DNA from: Gammaproteobacteria bacterium | GTDB taxonomy: Bacteria > Pseudomonadota > Gammaproteobacteria > Pseudomonadales > Cellvibrionaceae | DNA: 64,000 nt | NCBI GenBank assembly: GCA_004172865.1 | Contig: SEBV01000011.1 | Coordinates: 124,001-188,000, forward strand | Direction: 5' to 3' | In this document: piece by piece, positions 46,695 to 55,821 of the stretch | Position numbering within the stretch: position 1 is the stretch's first letter | Layout: every line of letters starts with the position of its first letter | The notes under the pieces: generated by a model | Told to the model about the DNA's origin: nothing | Seen by the model: only the letters and a program-made list of their open reading frames with translations | Databases searched by the model: none | Position numbers and translations under genes: made by a program

Positions 46695-47678
46695 ATGACT
46701 GAGACCATACCATCTCAAGAGAAGCCAAAAAAAATTAAAAAATTACAGACAAAAAATCCAAATAAAGAAAGTGAAAATTCGACGACTGCTGAGAATATCA
46801 ATTTAGATAAAATTGCAGATTTGGTAGAGTTGATCAGAACCAATGACGATGAACTAATAAAAACCGAAGTACAAAAGCATTTAATAAAAATAAAATCAAA
46901 ATACAATTTAGAACAATATATCACTCTAATCCTTTATGACAACTGTGACTCTATAAGTACTTTTCATGCAAACAGTATTTACAATGAGGCCTCAACTAAT
47001 GCAAAACAAAAAAACATTTACCTTTTACTTCACAGTGGCGGAGGAAAAATAGAACCTGCATATTTGATAAGTAAAACATGCAAAAGCTTAACCCAAGAAA
47101 AATTTATTGTTGCAGTTCCTAGAAGAGCAAAATCGGCAGCAACTCTAATTTCGCTTGGGGCTGATGAAATACATATGGGTCTCATGAGTGAACTAGGACC
47201 AATTGATCCGCAAATTGGCGGGTACCCTGCCTTAGGCTTAGCAAATGCCTTAAATAAACTAGCTGAACTCTCAAGTAAATTCCCCCAATCATCAGACATG
47301 TTTGCAAGTTATTTAACCAAAAATTTAAACCTGAGAGATCTCGGATATTTTGAAAGAGTCAGCGAATCAGCCTCTCAATACGGTGAAAGATTACTACGAG
47401 GGAAGCAGCTTCCAGCACCGAATACACCAGAGTCACTTGCAGACCATTTCGTAAATCATTACAAAGATCATGGATTTGTAATCGACATAGATGAAGCCAG
47501 GAAGTTATTAGGAAACAACATAATTAAATCAGACACTCAAGAGTATCAGTGTGCAAATGAAGTTTATAGTTTTTTAAACTTCTTCGAATTCGCCCTTGAT
47601 CGATTAGTTTCAAAAGAATTTTATTATGTTGGGAGCTTTGAAAATGGTCTTAGTCTACGAGCGAAAACAGAAAAATAA
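46695..47678 (+). CDS. SDH-family Clp-fold serine protease
   Basis: 327 residues from the ATG at 46695, with GGAGG at 46685-46689; a GTG at 46683 would lack a site. After a charged Lys/Asn-rich N-terminus (~60 residues), the crotonase/Clp fold is visible: YLLLHSGGGKIEPAYLISK, then VPRRAKSAATLISLGADEIH with the Ser nucleophile, and SELGPIDPQIG with Asp. This is the Ser-Asp-His family also called SppA-like. No signal peptide, so a cytosolic protease. It is the first gene beyond the repeat array and may be cargo of the element or the flanking host gene. Confidence 0.75.
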   Translation: MTETIPSQEKPKKIKKLQTKNPNKESENSTTAENINLDKIADLVELIRTNDDELIKTEVQKHLIKIKSKYNLEQYITLILYDNCDSISTFHANSIYNEASTNAKQKNIYLLLHSGGGKIEPAYLISKTCKSLTQEKFIVAVPRRAKSAATLISLGADEIHMGLMSELGPIDPQIGGYPALGLANALNKLAELSSKFPQSSDMFASYLTKNLNLRDLGYFERVSESASQYGERLLRGKQLPAPNTPESLADHFVNHYKDHGFVIDIDEARKLLGNNIIKSDTQEYQCANEVYSFLNFFEFALDRLVSKEFYYVGSFENGLSLRAKTEK

Positions 47679-47702
47679 TAGCGAACGCTTGGATTCACAT
47701 AG

Positions 47703-47840
47703 CACATAGGTTGGGGTAAGCCTGCGCACCCCAACATATCTGACTCGTTATGGCGCATTATTAAATCTACGAAAATATTTAATTAAAGACTTCCGCATAT
47801 TTTTTTTACGGTTTATACGGACACATGGTCGTGTTGGGGT
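47703..47840. repeat. ~140-bp repeat, copy A
   Basis: This segment is about 80% identical by eye to 48782-48924, with the same order of blocks: CACATAGGTTGG, GTTGGGGT...ACCCCAAC (an 8-bp-arm hairpin), TTTAATTAAA, TTTACGGTTTAT and GGTCGTGTTGG. The copies flank a TPR lipoprotein gene. They may be dispersed intergenic elements or the result of a tandem duplication. Confidence 0.7.
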
Positions 47841-47919
47841 GCATCGCTCGTGAACTCGCGCTTTACCGCCAACCTACGTTAGCGAAAATTAAAATAGCCT
47901 AAACAAAAAAGGACTCATC

Positions 47920-48756
47920 ATGATAAAAAAAATCTCCATACTGGCACTTGCCTTACTACTAACAGCTTGCGCTAACAAATCCGCTAAAAGCGAAAAGGAA
48001 CCACATGTTTCAGACGCCGACACAGCAAAAGCATTAAGCCGACTTCTCGGAGGAGAGCCTAAAAAGGTCGATGAAAATAAACTAGCCAAATACCCGTTAG
48101 GGTCAGAAAAAAATCCAATACGCGTTGGCGGCCCAGGCGGACAAAGGAGCTATTTAAGTCGTCTAGTTTGCGAAAACAATGAGCCCGTTTCCTCGTTTAC
48201 TCGCCAAGGTAGCGCCGGCCCTGGTCCATTTGGTTCGATTATTGACATCTACGAAGTGCTTTGTGACACAAACAAAGGAGTAGTGACGCATTCTGTATAT
48301 CTCGATATGTATCACGGAGATTATGAAGAAACGCGCCCAGCAGCAGGCTTTATTGCATTAAATCCCGATTGTTGGAGACCTTTAAAAAAAGCGATGGAAT
48401 TTAGAGAGCAGAAAAATTTCAATGCGGCTTTAGAACAAATTGAACTACACAATCAATGCGACAAATCCGAGGAGCGCATGTCCTACTATTATCATTTGGG
48501 GTGGACTTACGCAGAGATGGGAGAATCCACAAAAGCAATTGAGGCCTATTCGGAAGGTTTAAAAACACAACCTAACTACCCTTTTGCCTTCTGGCGCAGA
48601 GGTTTAGCCTACGAAAAGCTCGGCAAAATAGCTGAAGCCCACGCAGATTACAAAACGGCATACACTTTAGGGATGAAAAATAATCCAGAAAAATTTAAAG
48701 AATTCCTAAACGAAAACCCTGATGTAGCTGAAAAACTTATGCCTAGAAATCAATAG
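47920..48756 (+). CDS. TPR-containing lipoprotein
   Basis: 278 residues. The N-terminus MIKKISILALALLLTAC is a lipoprotein signal with lipobox LTAC (Cys17). The middle is unassigned, with a Gly/Pro-rich stretch. At ~170-260 two or three tetratricopeptide units are readable (YYYHLGWTYAEMGESTKAIE, AFWRRGLAYEKLGKIAEAHA). TPRs mediate protein contact at the outer membrane or periplasm. It stands alone between two copies of a repeat. Confidence 0.75.
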   Translation: MIKKISILALALLLTACANKSAKSEKEPHVSDADTAKALSRLLGGEPKKVDENKLAKYPLGSEKNPIRVGGPGGQRSYLSRLVCENNEPVSSFTRQGSAGPGPFGSIIDIYEVLCDTNKGVVTHSVYLDMYHGDYEETRPAAGFIALNPDCWRPLKKAMEFREQKNFNAALEQIELHNQCDKSEERMSYYYHLGWTYAEMGESTKAIEAYSEGLKTQPNYPFAFWRRGLAYEKLGKIAEAHADYKTAYTLGMKNNPEKFKEFLNENPDVAEKLMPRNQ

Positions 48757-48781
48757 TTGGAATCGGCCCGTCGTTTTGAGT

Positions 48782-48924
48782 CACATAGGTTGGTTGGGGT
48801 AAGCCTGCGCACCCCAACATGTCTGGCTCGTTAATGACACATTATTGAATTACGAAAACATTTAATTAAAAGCTGTCGCACATTTTTGTTTTACGGTTTA
48901 TGCGGATACACGGTCGTGTTGGAG
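48782..48924. repeat. ~140-bp repeat, copy B
   Basis: Second copy of the repeat at 47703-47840, in the same orientation and including the GTTGGGGT/ACCCCAAC hairpin. See copy A for block order. Confidence 0.7.
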
Positions 48925-49062
48925 TAATCAGGGTAAGTGTAAAATAAATACCCATGCCTGTCGCAGGCCTTAACTTTCTTTGCTTCGTCAAAAGAGAAGT
49001 AACTCGGCAGCAGGCGAAATCAATGATATCTAAAACTTATATAAAACTAACTTAGGCTGTCA

Positions 49063-50049
49063 ATGAAATTTAATCAAATGGAAAGAAATGGCGTTTACGC
49101 AGTGGCCAAGGCAATCACCGAAAATTTAGGCTGGATATTTCGCGAACTAACTAAACCTGATATCGGCATAGACGCGCACATTGAAATATGTGAATACAAT
49201 CAGACTACAGGGAAAATATTAGCTCTTCAAATAAAGTCAGGAGAAAGCTATTTTTCTAGCACAGCAGAAGATGGTGTATTTTATAGAGGGTGTGTCAAAC
49301 ACTTAAACTATTGGAAAAGTTATTCAATACCTACATTAGTAGTGTTACATAACCCAAAAAATAATCATTGTTATTGGCAGGTAGTGGACGATCAATATAT
49401 AACTAAAAAACAAAAAACTTGGACGCTGTTCATTCCTTTCTACCAAATTTTTGATTTCAAAAATTTTAACGTCCTCTTCACGATTGCCTCCCATCATAAA
49501 AAATATAATTACCAACTCGCAAATTTACGACGATTAAAACCAATTATGATTGACCTTAGCAAAGGAAGATCATGGACACTCCATATCAATACTGACTCGG
49601 GATTCAAGAGAAGAAAAGGTATTCCCCACCATGTAGAGCTTCATTTCCTAAGAAAAAATATACCGGCATTCAGCCCCTACGAACATGAGTCAGATTTTTT
49701 TGATTGTTTTACCATTTTTGGAAAAGAATCATTATTTGAAAGCGTGCAGAAATTAATGCCATGGGCTGATATTACTTACCTAAATTCCTCTGGAATCGAA
49801 GCAGATGAGGTTTCAAAACATTTAGAAGACTTGAAGCATTACGAATGGTGGCCGGAATTTGAAGCAGAGGCCAAATCTGAACTAAATGGTGACCTCAATA
49901 AAATGACCCTGCCTGAATTGGGATCTCGTCTTGATGTTGGAGTCGGCTATGTAGCAAAAATAAAAATTAATGATTTCGGTCGTTCGTTTCTTATTCTAGA
50001 TCAACATCTAAATTCGGATTTTCTAAATTGGGGAGACGAAATCGGCTGA
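49063..50049 (+). CDS. DUF4365-domain protein (nuclease-fold like)
   Basis: 328 residues. The first ~150 residues show the DUF4365 pattern: MERNGVYAVAKAITENLGW, PDIGIDAHIEI and ALQIKSGES, i.e. an Asp followed by Q-x-K, as in PD-(D/E)XK folds. The family is often found in defence islands, and a DNA-cleaving or sensing role is inferred. The C-terminal half (~170-328) is unassigned. It stands alone with no partner helicase or methylase adjacent. Confidence 0.72.
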   Translation: MKFNQMERNGVYAVAKAITENLGWIFRELTKPDIGIDAHIEICEYNQTTGKILALQIKSGESYFSSTAEDGVFYRGCVKHLNYWKSYSIPTLVVLHNPKNNHCYWQVVDDQYITKKQKTWTLFIPFYQIFDFKNFNVLFTIASHHKKYNYQLANLRRLKPIMIDLSKGRSWTLHINTDSGFKRRKGIPHHVELHFLRKNIPAFSPYEHESDFFDCFTIFGKESLFESVQKLMPWADITYLNSSGIEADEVSKHLEDLKHYEWWPEFEAEAKSELNGDLNKMTLPELGSRLDVGVGYVAKIKINDFGRSFLILDQHLNSDFLNWGDEIG

Positions 50050-50174
50050 CATTAGCTTATCGTTTTATCTCGTTCCCAAGTTCTAGCTGGGGACGCATAA
50101 AATACACACTAAAAAACTGAACTTTGCAGCGAGAAAAATATTACGCCCTACCCGCAAAAAAAATGGAATGAAGC

Positions 50175-50534
50175 ATGAAAAAATATATTGCATTAACACT
50201 AATATTTACTTGCCTGTCGGTGCAAGCTCAATCAGATGAAACAAAATTAATTCTAAAAAAATTTGGAATGATTATTGGCGGTCATGAATTAAACAAAAAA
50301 TGCAATATTCTTAATGAAAAGAAAGCTAAGGAATTCGATAGGTATTTTAAAAAATCTAGCCAACATATTAGTGACTTATTGATAGTAGCACCAAAGGAAA
50401 CGAATGATTACGCTAGAGCTATTGGGCAATCGTCAATAAAAATGATTGAAGACGAGAAATACTCATCTTGCGGGAAGGAAGCCGAAAATCTCATTGAAGC
50501 TGCATTTGAGACATCAAAAAGCTGGGCGAATTAA
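50175..50534 (+). CDS. Small secreted hypothetical protein
   Basis: 119 residues with a signal peptide (MKKYIALTLIFTCLSVQAQS). The mature part is helical and has two Cys (KCNIL and SCGKE) that may pair. No family is recognised. Neighbours are other small unknown genes on the same strand. Confidence 0.55.
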   Translation: MKKYIALTLIFTCLSVQAQSDETKLILKKFGMIIGGHELNKKCNILNEKKAKEFDRYFKKSSQHISDLLIVAPKETNDYARAIGQSSIKMIEDEKYSSCGKEAENLIEAAFETSKSWAN

Positions 50535-50633
50535 AAACTAGCAACCCAACTGCTCGCACCCAAACTCCAGCTCGGTAACGCATATAGAATATATTCTCAG
50601 GTTGGAGTCTGAGAGTGCGCGGAAAACAATAAT

Positions 50634-50861
50634 ATGAACAAAGAATTAATTTTAAATCTAACAAATAGCTTACTTTATATCGTAATTGCCCTATTTCTAG
50701 CGGCAATATTTTCGATGCTTATTGGTTATCGTATTGTTGCAAAACGGCTTGTGGAAAATGGCATGAAGAAAAGCGATGCAAGAGCTATGGGGCAAGCAAT
50801 TGCAGGCCTACTGTTTATTGCCCTTGGTTTTATCCACCTAAAGTTTTTTGTTCTGTCTTAA
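50634..50861 (+). CDS. Small membrane hypothetical protein
   Basis: 75 residues with two hydrophobic segments (LLYIVIALFLAAIFSMLIGY and AGLLFIALGFIHLKFFVL) separated by a charged loop (KRLVENGMKKSDARAMGQ). An inner-membrane protein of unknown role. Confidence 0.55.
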   Translation: MNKELILNLTNSLLYIVIALFLAAIFSMLIGYRIVAKRLVENGMKKSDARAMGQAIAGLLFIALGFIHLKFFVLS

Positions 50862-50954
50862 CGTAAGTTGAAGTAATGTACGAAGCTAAAAAATCTCATA
50901 CTTAAAAATTGTTAGAACTAACTAAACAATATTAATTAAAATAAAGACATTCAA

Positions 50955-51821
50955 ATGAAATCATTAAAAATAATTGCATTAATGCTCTTGGCATACGTAA
51001 ATTACGCTTCCGCCAGCGATAAATTAAATTTCAATTGGGGAACGGCAAAAGCTGTTGTTACAGAAAAGATTAACAAGGGCAAAGGCGCCATTACAATTAG
51101 ATATGAAATATCGCTGGAAAAACATAAGCAAGGTTATGTTGTTAAACAAACCAATGTAGATATCCTCATTCCAAAAACTCCTCCAGAAAAAGAAGCAGAA
51201 AAATCTAGGCTATTGGCCGCAATGTCCATGCCTGATCTATTAATTGACCGTAAAGGGAATCCACTCGACGTCTTAGATCTCGATGACTATATAAATCGGG
51301 TAAACAAATACTTTGGTGGCGCAAAAACGTCACAGCTTCTTCAATCACCGCAAATGAGGGAGATACTTTTTGTGACAGCTCAGAAAAATTGGTGCTTATG
51401 GGTATGCAATTGGACGGATGTAACCATAAAAGAAGGAACACCCAAAACAGAGACGTCTACTATTGAAATTGCAGGTATGAACATACCTCAAACCACCAGC
51501 ACTGAAATATATAAAAATTGGGAAGGCTCAAAGAATGTGAAACTGACTTTAACCGCTTCTTCTGGAGGGGAAACAGCTGTAAAAGAGTTAACCAATTTTG
51601 TACAAAGTTTTACGCAAGAGAACAACTTAACAATTAAAGACAACGGTAATTCCGATAACGACATAAATAATTTTAGTAAGGGAACAACAGTAGTAGCAAT
51701 TATAGATCCTGCAACCCTAAAGCCCATTTCTGTTATATCGGAGGAACTGACGGAAATTTCAACTTCATCGGAAACAAAAAGAACTAAAGAAAAACATGAA
51801 TATTCATTTGAGTGGAAATAA
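50955..51821 (+). CDS. Secreted hypothetical protein
   Basis: 288 residues with a signal peptide (MKSLKIIALMLLAYVNYASAS). The body is beta-rich and Thr/Lys-rich (GAITIRYEISLEKHKQ, TIEIAGMNIPQTTST) with a Cys-Trp pair (NWCLWVCNWTD). No family recognised. It is likely periplasmic. Confidence 0.6.
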   Translation: MKSLKIIALMLLAYVNYASASDKLNFNWGTAKAVVTEKINKGKGAITIRYEISLEKHKQGYVVKQTNVDILIPKTPPEKEAEKSRLLAAMSMPDLLIDRKGNPLDVLDLDDYINRVNKYFGGAKTSQLLQSPQMREILFVTAQKNWCLWVCNWTDVTIKEGTPKTETSTIEIAGMNIPQTTSTEIYKNWEGSKNVKLTLTASSGGETAVKELTNFVQSFTQENNLTIKDNGNSDNDINNFSKGTTVVAIIDPATLKPISVISEELTEISTSSETKRTKEKHEYSFEWK

Positions 51822-51940
51822 TCTGTGGGCTTAACATAAATTCATTTTCACGCTGTATTTTTAACACGGAGATAAAATACTTTATGACGCGCGGCGTGAA
51901 AAATGAAAGAACAACATATAAATACATGTAGAAGGCGGTT

Positions 51941-52462
51941 ATGAAAAAAATTCTAATTCTCTTATTGCTAAGCAGTTTGCCCCTGGTAACCATCGCAAAT
52001 ATATCCGGTTCAAAGCCAGCTGAACCAGCCGTCAACAATAGCGATAGATTCATTGCGCCGCTATACGGCCAATGGGAAGGTACAATCGACTACGAATATT
52101 TCGAAAATACCACATCGAAGAAAAAATATTCACAGCCATTTAAAATTGAGGTAAATCCAACCGCGTTAACTTTTTTCAATAAAAATGAAACCGGAGAATG
52201 GATTAAAGCCAATAAAAGCTTTACAGATCATTTTAATTTTTCTTTACAGAAAAACACCATCGTAGGACATTTCCTAAATTCGGGAAGTGATGAAGACGGT
52301 ATTTGGGTTGAATCACAAACCATTTACATAACGCTAAAAGACGAAAACAGCATTTTGGTTTACTCGATTCGCTCAGTAAACAATACCAGCGTAAAAGATT
52401 CTGTTCCCGGCACCAAGTGGAATCAAACAGGCGTAGGTGAGCTTAAGAAAAATGCTTCTTAA
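51941..52462 (+). CDS. Secreted hypothetical protein
   Basis: 173 residues with a signal peptide (MKKILILLLLSSLPLVTIAN). A beta-sandwich-like body contains YGQWEGTIDYEYF and SQTIYITLKDENSILVYSI. The G-x-W-x-G opening resembles small lipocalin-like domains. Function is unknown. Confidence 0.6.
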   Translation: MKKILILLLLSSLPLVTIANISGSKPAEPAVNNSDRFIAPLYGQWEGTIDYEYFENTTSKKKYSQPFKIEVNPTALTFFNKNETGEWIKANKSFTDHFNFSLQKNTIVGHFLNSGSDEDGIWVESQTIYITLKDENSILVYSIRSVNNTSVKDSVPGTKWNQTGVGELKKNAS

Positions 52463-52504
52463 CACCCTTATCAACGAATCATTAACTTAACCTAAGAGCC
52501 TTTT

Positions 52505-52789
52505 ATGAATCTGGAAAAATCAAAAAAACGAATAGCTAAGCGCTCTAAAATGGGATTTCAGGGTTATCCTAAAATTTCGTTGACTTATTTTGGTAAAAAT
52601 ATCGATCACGCAAATGAAGTAGTCATTGAATTTATATTGGAAGAAAACGCAGACGTTCAAACGGAACGATTTTCCAGTAAAATTGATGCACGTGAGGATG
52701 AAACAATTCAATCGGCAATCGTGAAAATGATTGAACGCTCAGAAGCTAAAACTGTTTTGCAAATTGATGGTGTTTCTGTTGTTGTATGA
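52505..52789 (+). CDS. Hypothetical protein (94 aa)
   Basis: 94 residues with AAGAG upstream. Basic N-terminus (KSKKRIAKRSKMGF), then an alpha/beta pattern (YPKISLTYFGKN, EVVIEFILEENADV). Not recognised. It may be co-transcribed with the next small gene 28 bp downstream. Confidence 0.5.
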   Translation: MNLEKSKKRIAKRSKMGFQGYPKISLTYFGKNIDHANEVVIEFILEENADVQTERFSSKIDAREDETIQSAIVKMIERSEAKTVLQIDGVSVVV

Positions 52790-52817
52790 CATGAAATGAA
52801 AATGAATGGAGAAAACC

Positions 52818-53039
52818 ATGACCGAAAAAATTAATGACGACGCCTTGCAAGCGCTAAAAATCGCATTCACCTATATGCCTAAAGTAATTGAAGTAAACAA
52901 GTATGAATATGGTGACCGCTACCAAACGGTGCTTGAGCATATTCAAACGGTTCGGGAGATATTGCTGGTTAACGATGTAGACCCCGAAGAAGTGTATGGT
53001 GAGATTAATCCTGACGGAACGCCGAATTCTTCCTACTGA
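52818..53039 (+). CDS. Hypothetical protein (73 aa)
   Basis: 73 residues from the ATG at 52818, with GGAG seven to ten bases upstream; an in-frame ATG at 52806 overlaps that site. The product is acidic (MTEKINDDALQALKIAF, VDPEEVYGEINPDG) with no membrane segment. The strong terminator that follows at 53176 closes the unit. Confidence 0.5.
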   Translation: MTEKINDDALQALKIAFTYMPKVIEVNKYEYGDRYQTVLEHIQTVREILLVNDVDPEEVYGEINPDGTPNSSY

Positions 53040-53175
53040 TAAAAATTAGATAAACTCAGAATTAAATTAACGAGTCAAAAATAAAACATTAAATGTTTGC
53101 CAGGGAAGTAAAAGCAGAAGGGAAATAAAAAAATTAGACAAATGTAATTTTTAGCGGGTGTTTTTAAGCTGATTA

Positions 53176-53204
53176 AATGCGGGCTACATTAGCCCGCATT
53201 TTTT
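53176..53204 (+). terminator. Rho-independent terminator
   Basis: AATGCGGGCT and AGCCCGCATT form a 10-bp stem with a 5-base loop followed by TTTT on the plus strand. It lies between convergent genes and serves the upstream small gene; the minus-strand TonB gene ends just beyond. Confidence 0.85.
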
Positions 53205-53216
53205 CGATAGATAAAG

Positions 53217-55430
53217 TTAGAGTTTGTATCTCGCCGTGAGCATGAGGCTGCGAGGTGACCCATAGGTTCCTGATGAGTAGTTAAATCCACTGTAATATTC
53301 TTTGTCGAAAATATTATTGGCATTTAGCGTTAGCGATAGATTTTCCGTGACGGCATATTTCGCCATCAAATCAACGAGCGTTATTGCATCGCGATTGTAA
53401 TCTTCACCGTTAGGCCCAGAGCCTTCGCTGTAAGACTTGCCCTGCCAACGCAAATTTCCACCCAGCGTTAGCGCTTGCCAATCACCAGAGAGTTTGTAGG
53501 TGCTAAACAGCTTGAAGTTGTCTTTGGATATTTCGGTCAACAAGGGTTCGCCTTCAGAATCCTTAGGTTTGGCGTGGGCATAACCGCCGCCTACTTGCCA
53601 GCCTTTGCTAAGCTCGCCTGCGACTTCCAGCTCAAAACCTTGCGATACGGTTCCGCTCTCTGCTCTGTAAGGCGCCTGGCCGTGAGGATTTAACGGCGCG
53701 CCAGGAATTGCTACGGCGAGATTATCTTGCTCGATGCGAAATACGGCGGCGCTGGCGTTCAGTCGGCCATCATTAAACTCGCCCTTAATTCCCACTTCGT
53801 AATTGACGCCTTCGAGCGGCGGTAGACGATTGCCGTTCAGGTCTTCTGAACTTTGCGCCTCAAAAATATCGGCATAGCTGGCATAGAGCGAATACTGCTT
53901 ACCAAAGTCGATAACAATACCCGCATAGGGAGTGATAACTCCGGTTTCGCTGGTGAGCGTTTTGGAGGATTTGTTACCTGAATAAGTATCCCATTCCGTT
54001 TCCTTCCAGTCGGTAACGCGAGTACCGAGGATTACTGAAACTGCGTCAGCCGGTTTCAAACGCGTGGCAAGGTAAGCACTATCTTGTTTGATACGTCCGC
54101 CATAGCGGTAACCATCCGGTCCCAAATCGGGTTTTGGATAATCACCTGTGTCAAAGAAATTCCAAACGTTGGATATGGGTGCCCAATAAGCGGGGCCAGC
54201 CCACCAGCCGGGATAAGTATCACCGCTGTCTTCGGCAGTGCTGTGGCTTAGGCCCGCCATCAATTGATGCTCGCGACCAAATAAGGTGAACGGGCCTGAC
54301 GCAGACAAGCTGATAATTTTTTGCTCAAGATCGCCAGCCCAGCGCGACGACAACATGTTTGCGCCCGCGCTCGTTGCCGGATCAAAGCCGCTCGTGTAGA
54401 GGTATCCGATAGTTTCGTCGTAATCCGGGCGCGATTGCTCGCCTTCAAGTTTGATCGACCAATCGTTATTGAAAAAATGCTCAACAGACGCGAATATGCG
54501 CGTGGTCTGATGCTGGAAATCGCTCCAATTGGCGCCGCTATTGGTTGAGCGCGAAAAATCCGTGTGAGAGCCATCGGCATAAAATAGCGGAAGGCCACCA
54601 CGCGACGCGCCCGTGTTACGGAAATCTTGATACTCCGCGCCGAGTGTCAGTAGCGTGTTATCTGTTAGGTCCGCTTCAACGATTCCGTAAACCAATTTTT
54701 TGGTGATATTGGCGCGATCAACAAAGGAATCGCTGTCTTGATAGGTTGCCACCAAACGTGCGCGCACATTATCTGTTAAAGCGCCGCTAGCATCTGCCTC
54801 TACCCGATAGTGATCATCGGAACCAACTTGTGCGGTGATAGATACCTGATTGTCGACTGTTGGGCGTTTGCGCACGAGATTGATGGACGCCGCCGGGCTG
54901 CCTGCCCCACTCATCAAACCGTTGGAGCCGCGTACAATTTCAACGCGATCATAAAGTGCCATGTCAGTAGTAGTTTCCGAGAAACCATAAATACCTGGCG
55001 GACGTGGTGTGCCATCGATTTGGAAATTTTTAATCTCGAAACCACGTGCATAAAAAGCAATTCCATCGCTACCGAGAGCGCTGGTGCCATTGAAATTAAC
55101 ACCTACAGCCTGATCGAGAACCTCTGAAATGCTCTGCAAGCCTTGATCTTCCATACGATCACGAGTAATAACGGTAACCGCCTGCGGTGTTTCGCGAATC
55201 GATAAATTCAATCCAGTAGCGGTTTTAGTCGCACCAGCGGTGTATGAGCCTGTGCCTTCAGTGACATCGCCTTCCAGAGCATCGGCAGTGACTTTCACGG
55301 CCTTAAGTTGCTTTTCTGGAGCGTTTGCATCAGCTGATTCAGCGGTTTGGGCGACTGCAGTCACAGTAGTGAGCGATAGTAAGGTTGCGAGGGAAATAGC
55401 GGCGGAAAGGGGCAAACGGGAAAACTTCAT
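53217..55430 (-). CDS. TonB-dependent siderophore receptor
   Basis: 737 residues. A signal peptide (SAAISLATLLSLTTVTAVAQ) and a plug domain with LSIRETPQAVTVITRDRM (TonB-dependent plug) and VGVNFNG-type segments precede a beta-barrel ending in the outer-membrane signature YGSPRSLMLTARYKL with terminal hydrophobic residues. There is no N-terminal signalling domain. It imports ferric siderophores across the outer membrane. A Fur box lies in the promoter (55468-55488), so it is iron-repressed. Confidence 0.93.
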   Translation of the reverse strand: MKFSRLPLSAAISLATLLSLTTVTAVAQTAESADANAPEKQLKAVKVTADALEGDVTEGTGSYTAGATKTATGLNLSIRETPQAVTVITRDRMEDQGLQSISEVLDQAVGVNFNGTSALGSDGIAFYARGFEIKNFQIDGTPRPPGIYGFSETTTDMALYDRVEIVRGSNGLMSGAGSPAASINLVRKRPTVDNQVSITAQVGSDDHYRVEADASGALTDNVRARLVATYQDSDSFVDRANITKKLVYGIVEADLTDNTLLTLGAEYQDFRNTGASRGGLPLFYADGSHTDFSRSTNSGANWSDFQHQTTRIFASVEHFFNNDWSIKLEGEQSRPDYDETIGYLYTSGFDPATSAGANMLSSRWAGDLEQKIISLSASGPFTLFGREHQLMAGLSHSTAEDSGDTYPGWWAGPAYWAPISNVWNFFDTGDYPKPDLGPDGYRYGGRIKQDSAYLATRLKPADAVSVILGTRVTDWKETEWDTYSGNKSSKTLTSETGVITPYAGIVIDFGKQYSLYASYADIFEAQSSEDLNGNRLPPLEGVNYEVGIKGEFNDGRLNASAAVFRIEQDNLAVAIPGAPLNPHGQAPYRAESGTVSQGFELEVAGELSKGWQVGGGYAHAKPKDSEGEPLLTEISKDNFKLFSTYKLSGDWQALTLGGNLRWQGKSYSEGSGPNGEDYNRDAITLVDLMAKYAVTENLSLTLNANNIFDKEYYSGFNYSSGTYGSPRSLMLTARYKL

Positions 55431-55821
55431 AACGGCCTCGATAATAATGCTTATAGCGACAAAAGGTGCAAATGATAATTATTATCTTTTAAGTCGTCAA
55501 TTAGCATTACAAATTGGGAGACTATCTGTAGCGATATTAAGTGCTTTAGCAGGATTTTATTGTACACAGGCACCATAAAATCCAATTCAAACTACACTTA
55601 TAGACGCGATACAAGGCAAAAGCTGAGAACTTCTCAACGCAGGTTTAGTTATCTAGCAAATCAAATCCAGAACAATAATGAAAGACTTTAATCAGCGTTA
55701 GAAATGCTGGCGCAAGACATCCAGCCAATGATGAAAAATTTATGTTCATGGAGCAAGCGCCATTCGTAATTATCTAACTCAAAAAAACATTGCCAGCTAT
55801 TTTTTCTTTGACAAGATCAAA
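55431..55821. other. Divergent promoter region
   Basis: It contains the Fur-box-like operator of the TonB gene and the upstream region of the solute-binding-like gene. No other gene seen. Confidence 0.5.
55468..55488 (-). promoter_or_regulatory. Fur box
   Basis: The sequence GCAAATGATAATTATTATC (55469-55487) matches the Fur consensus GATAATGATAATCATTATC closely: ATGATAAT-TATTATC is almost a perfect palindrome. It sits about 40 bp upstream of the TonB receptor start. Confidence 0.8.
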
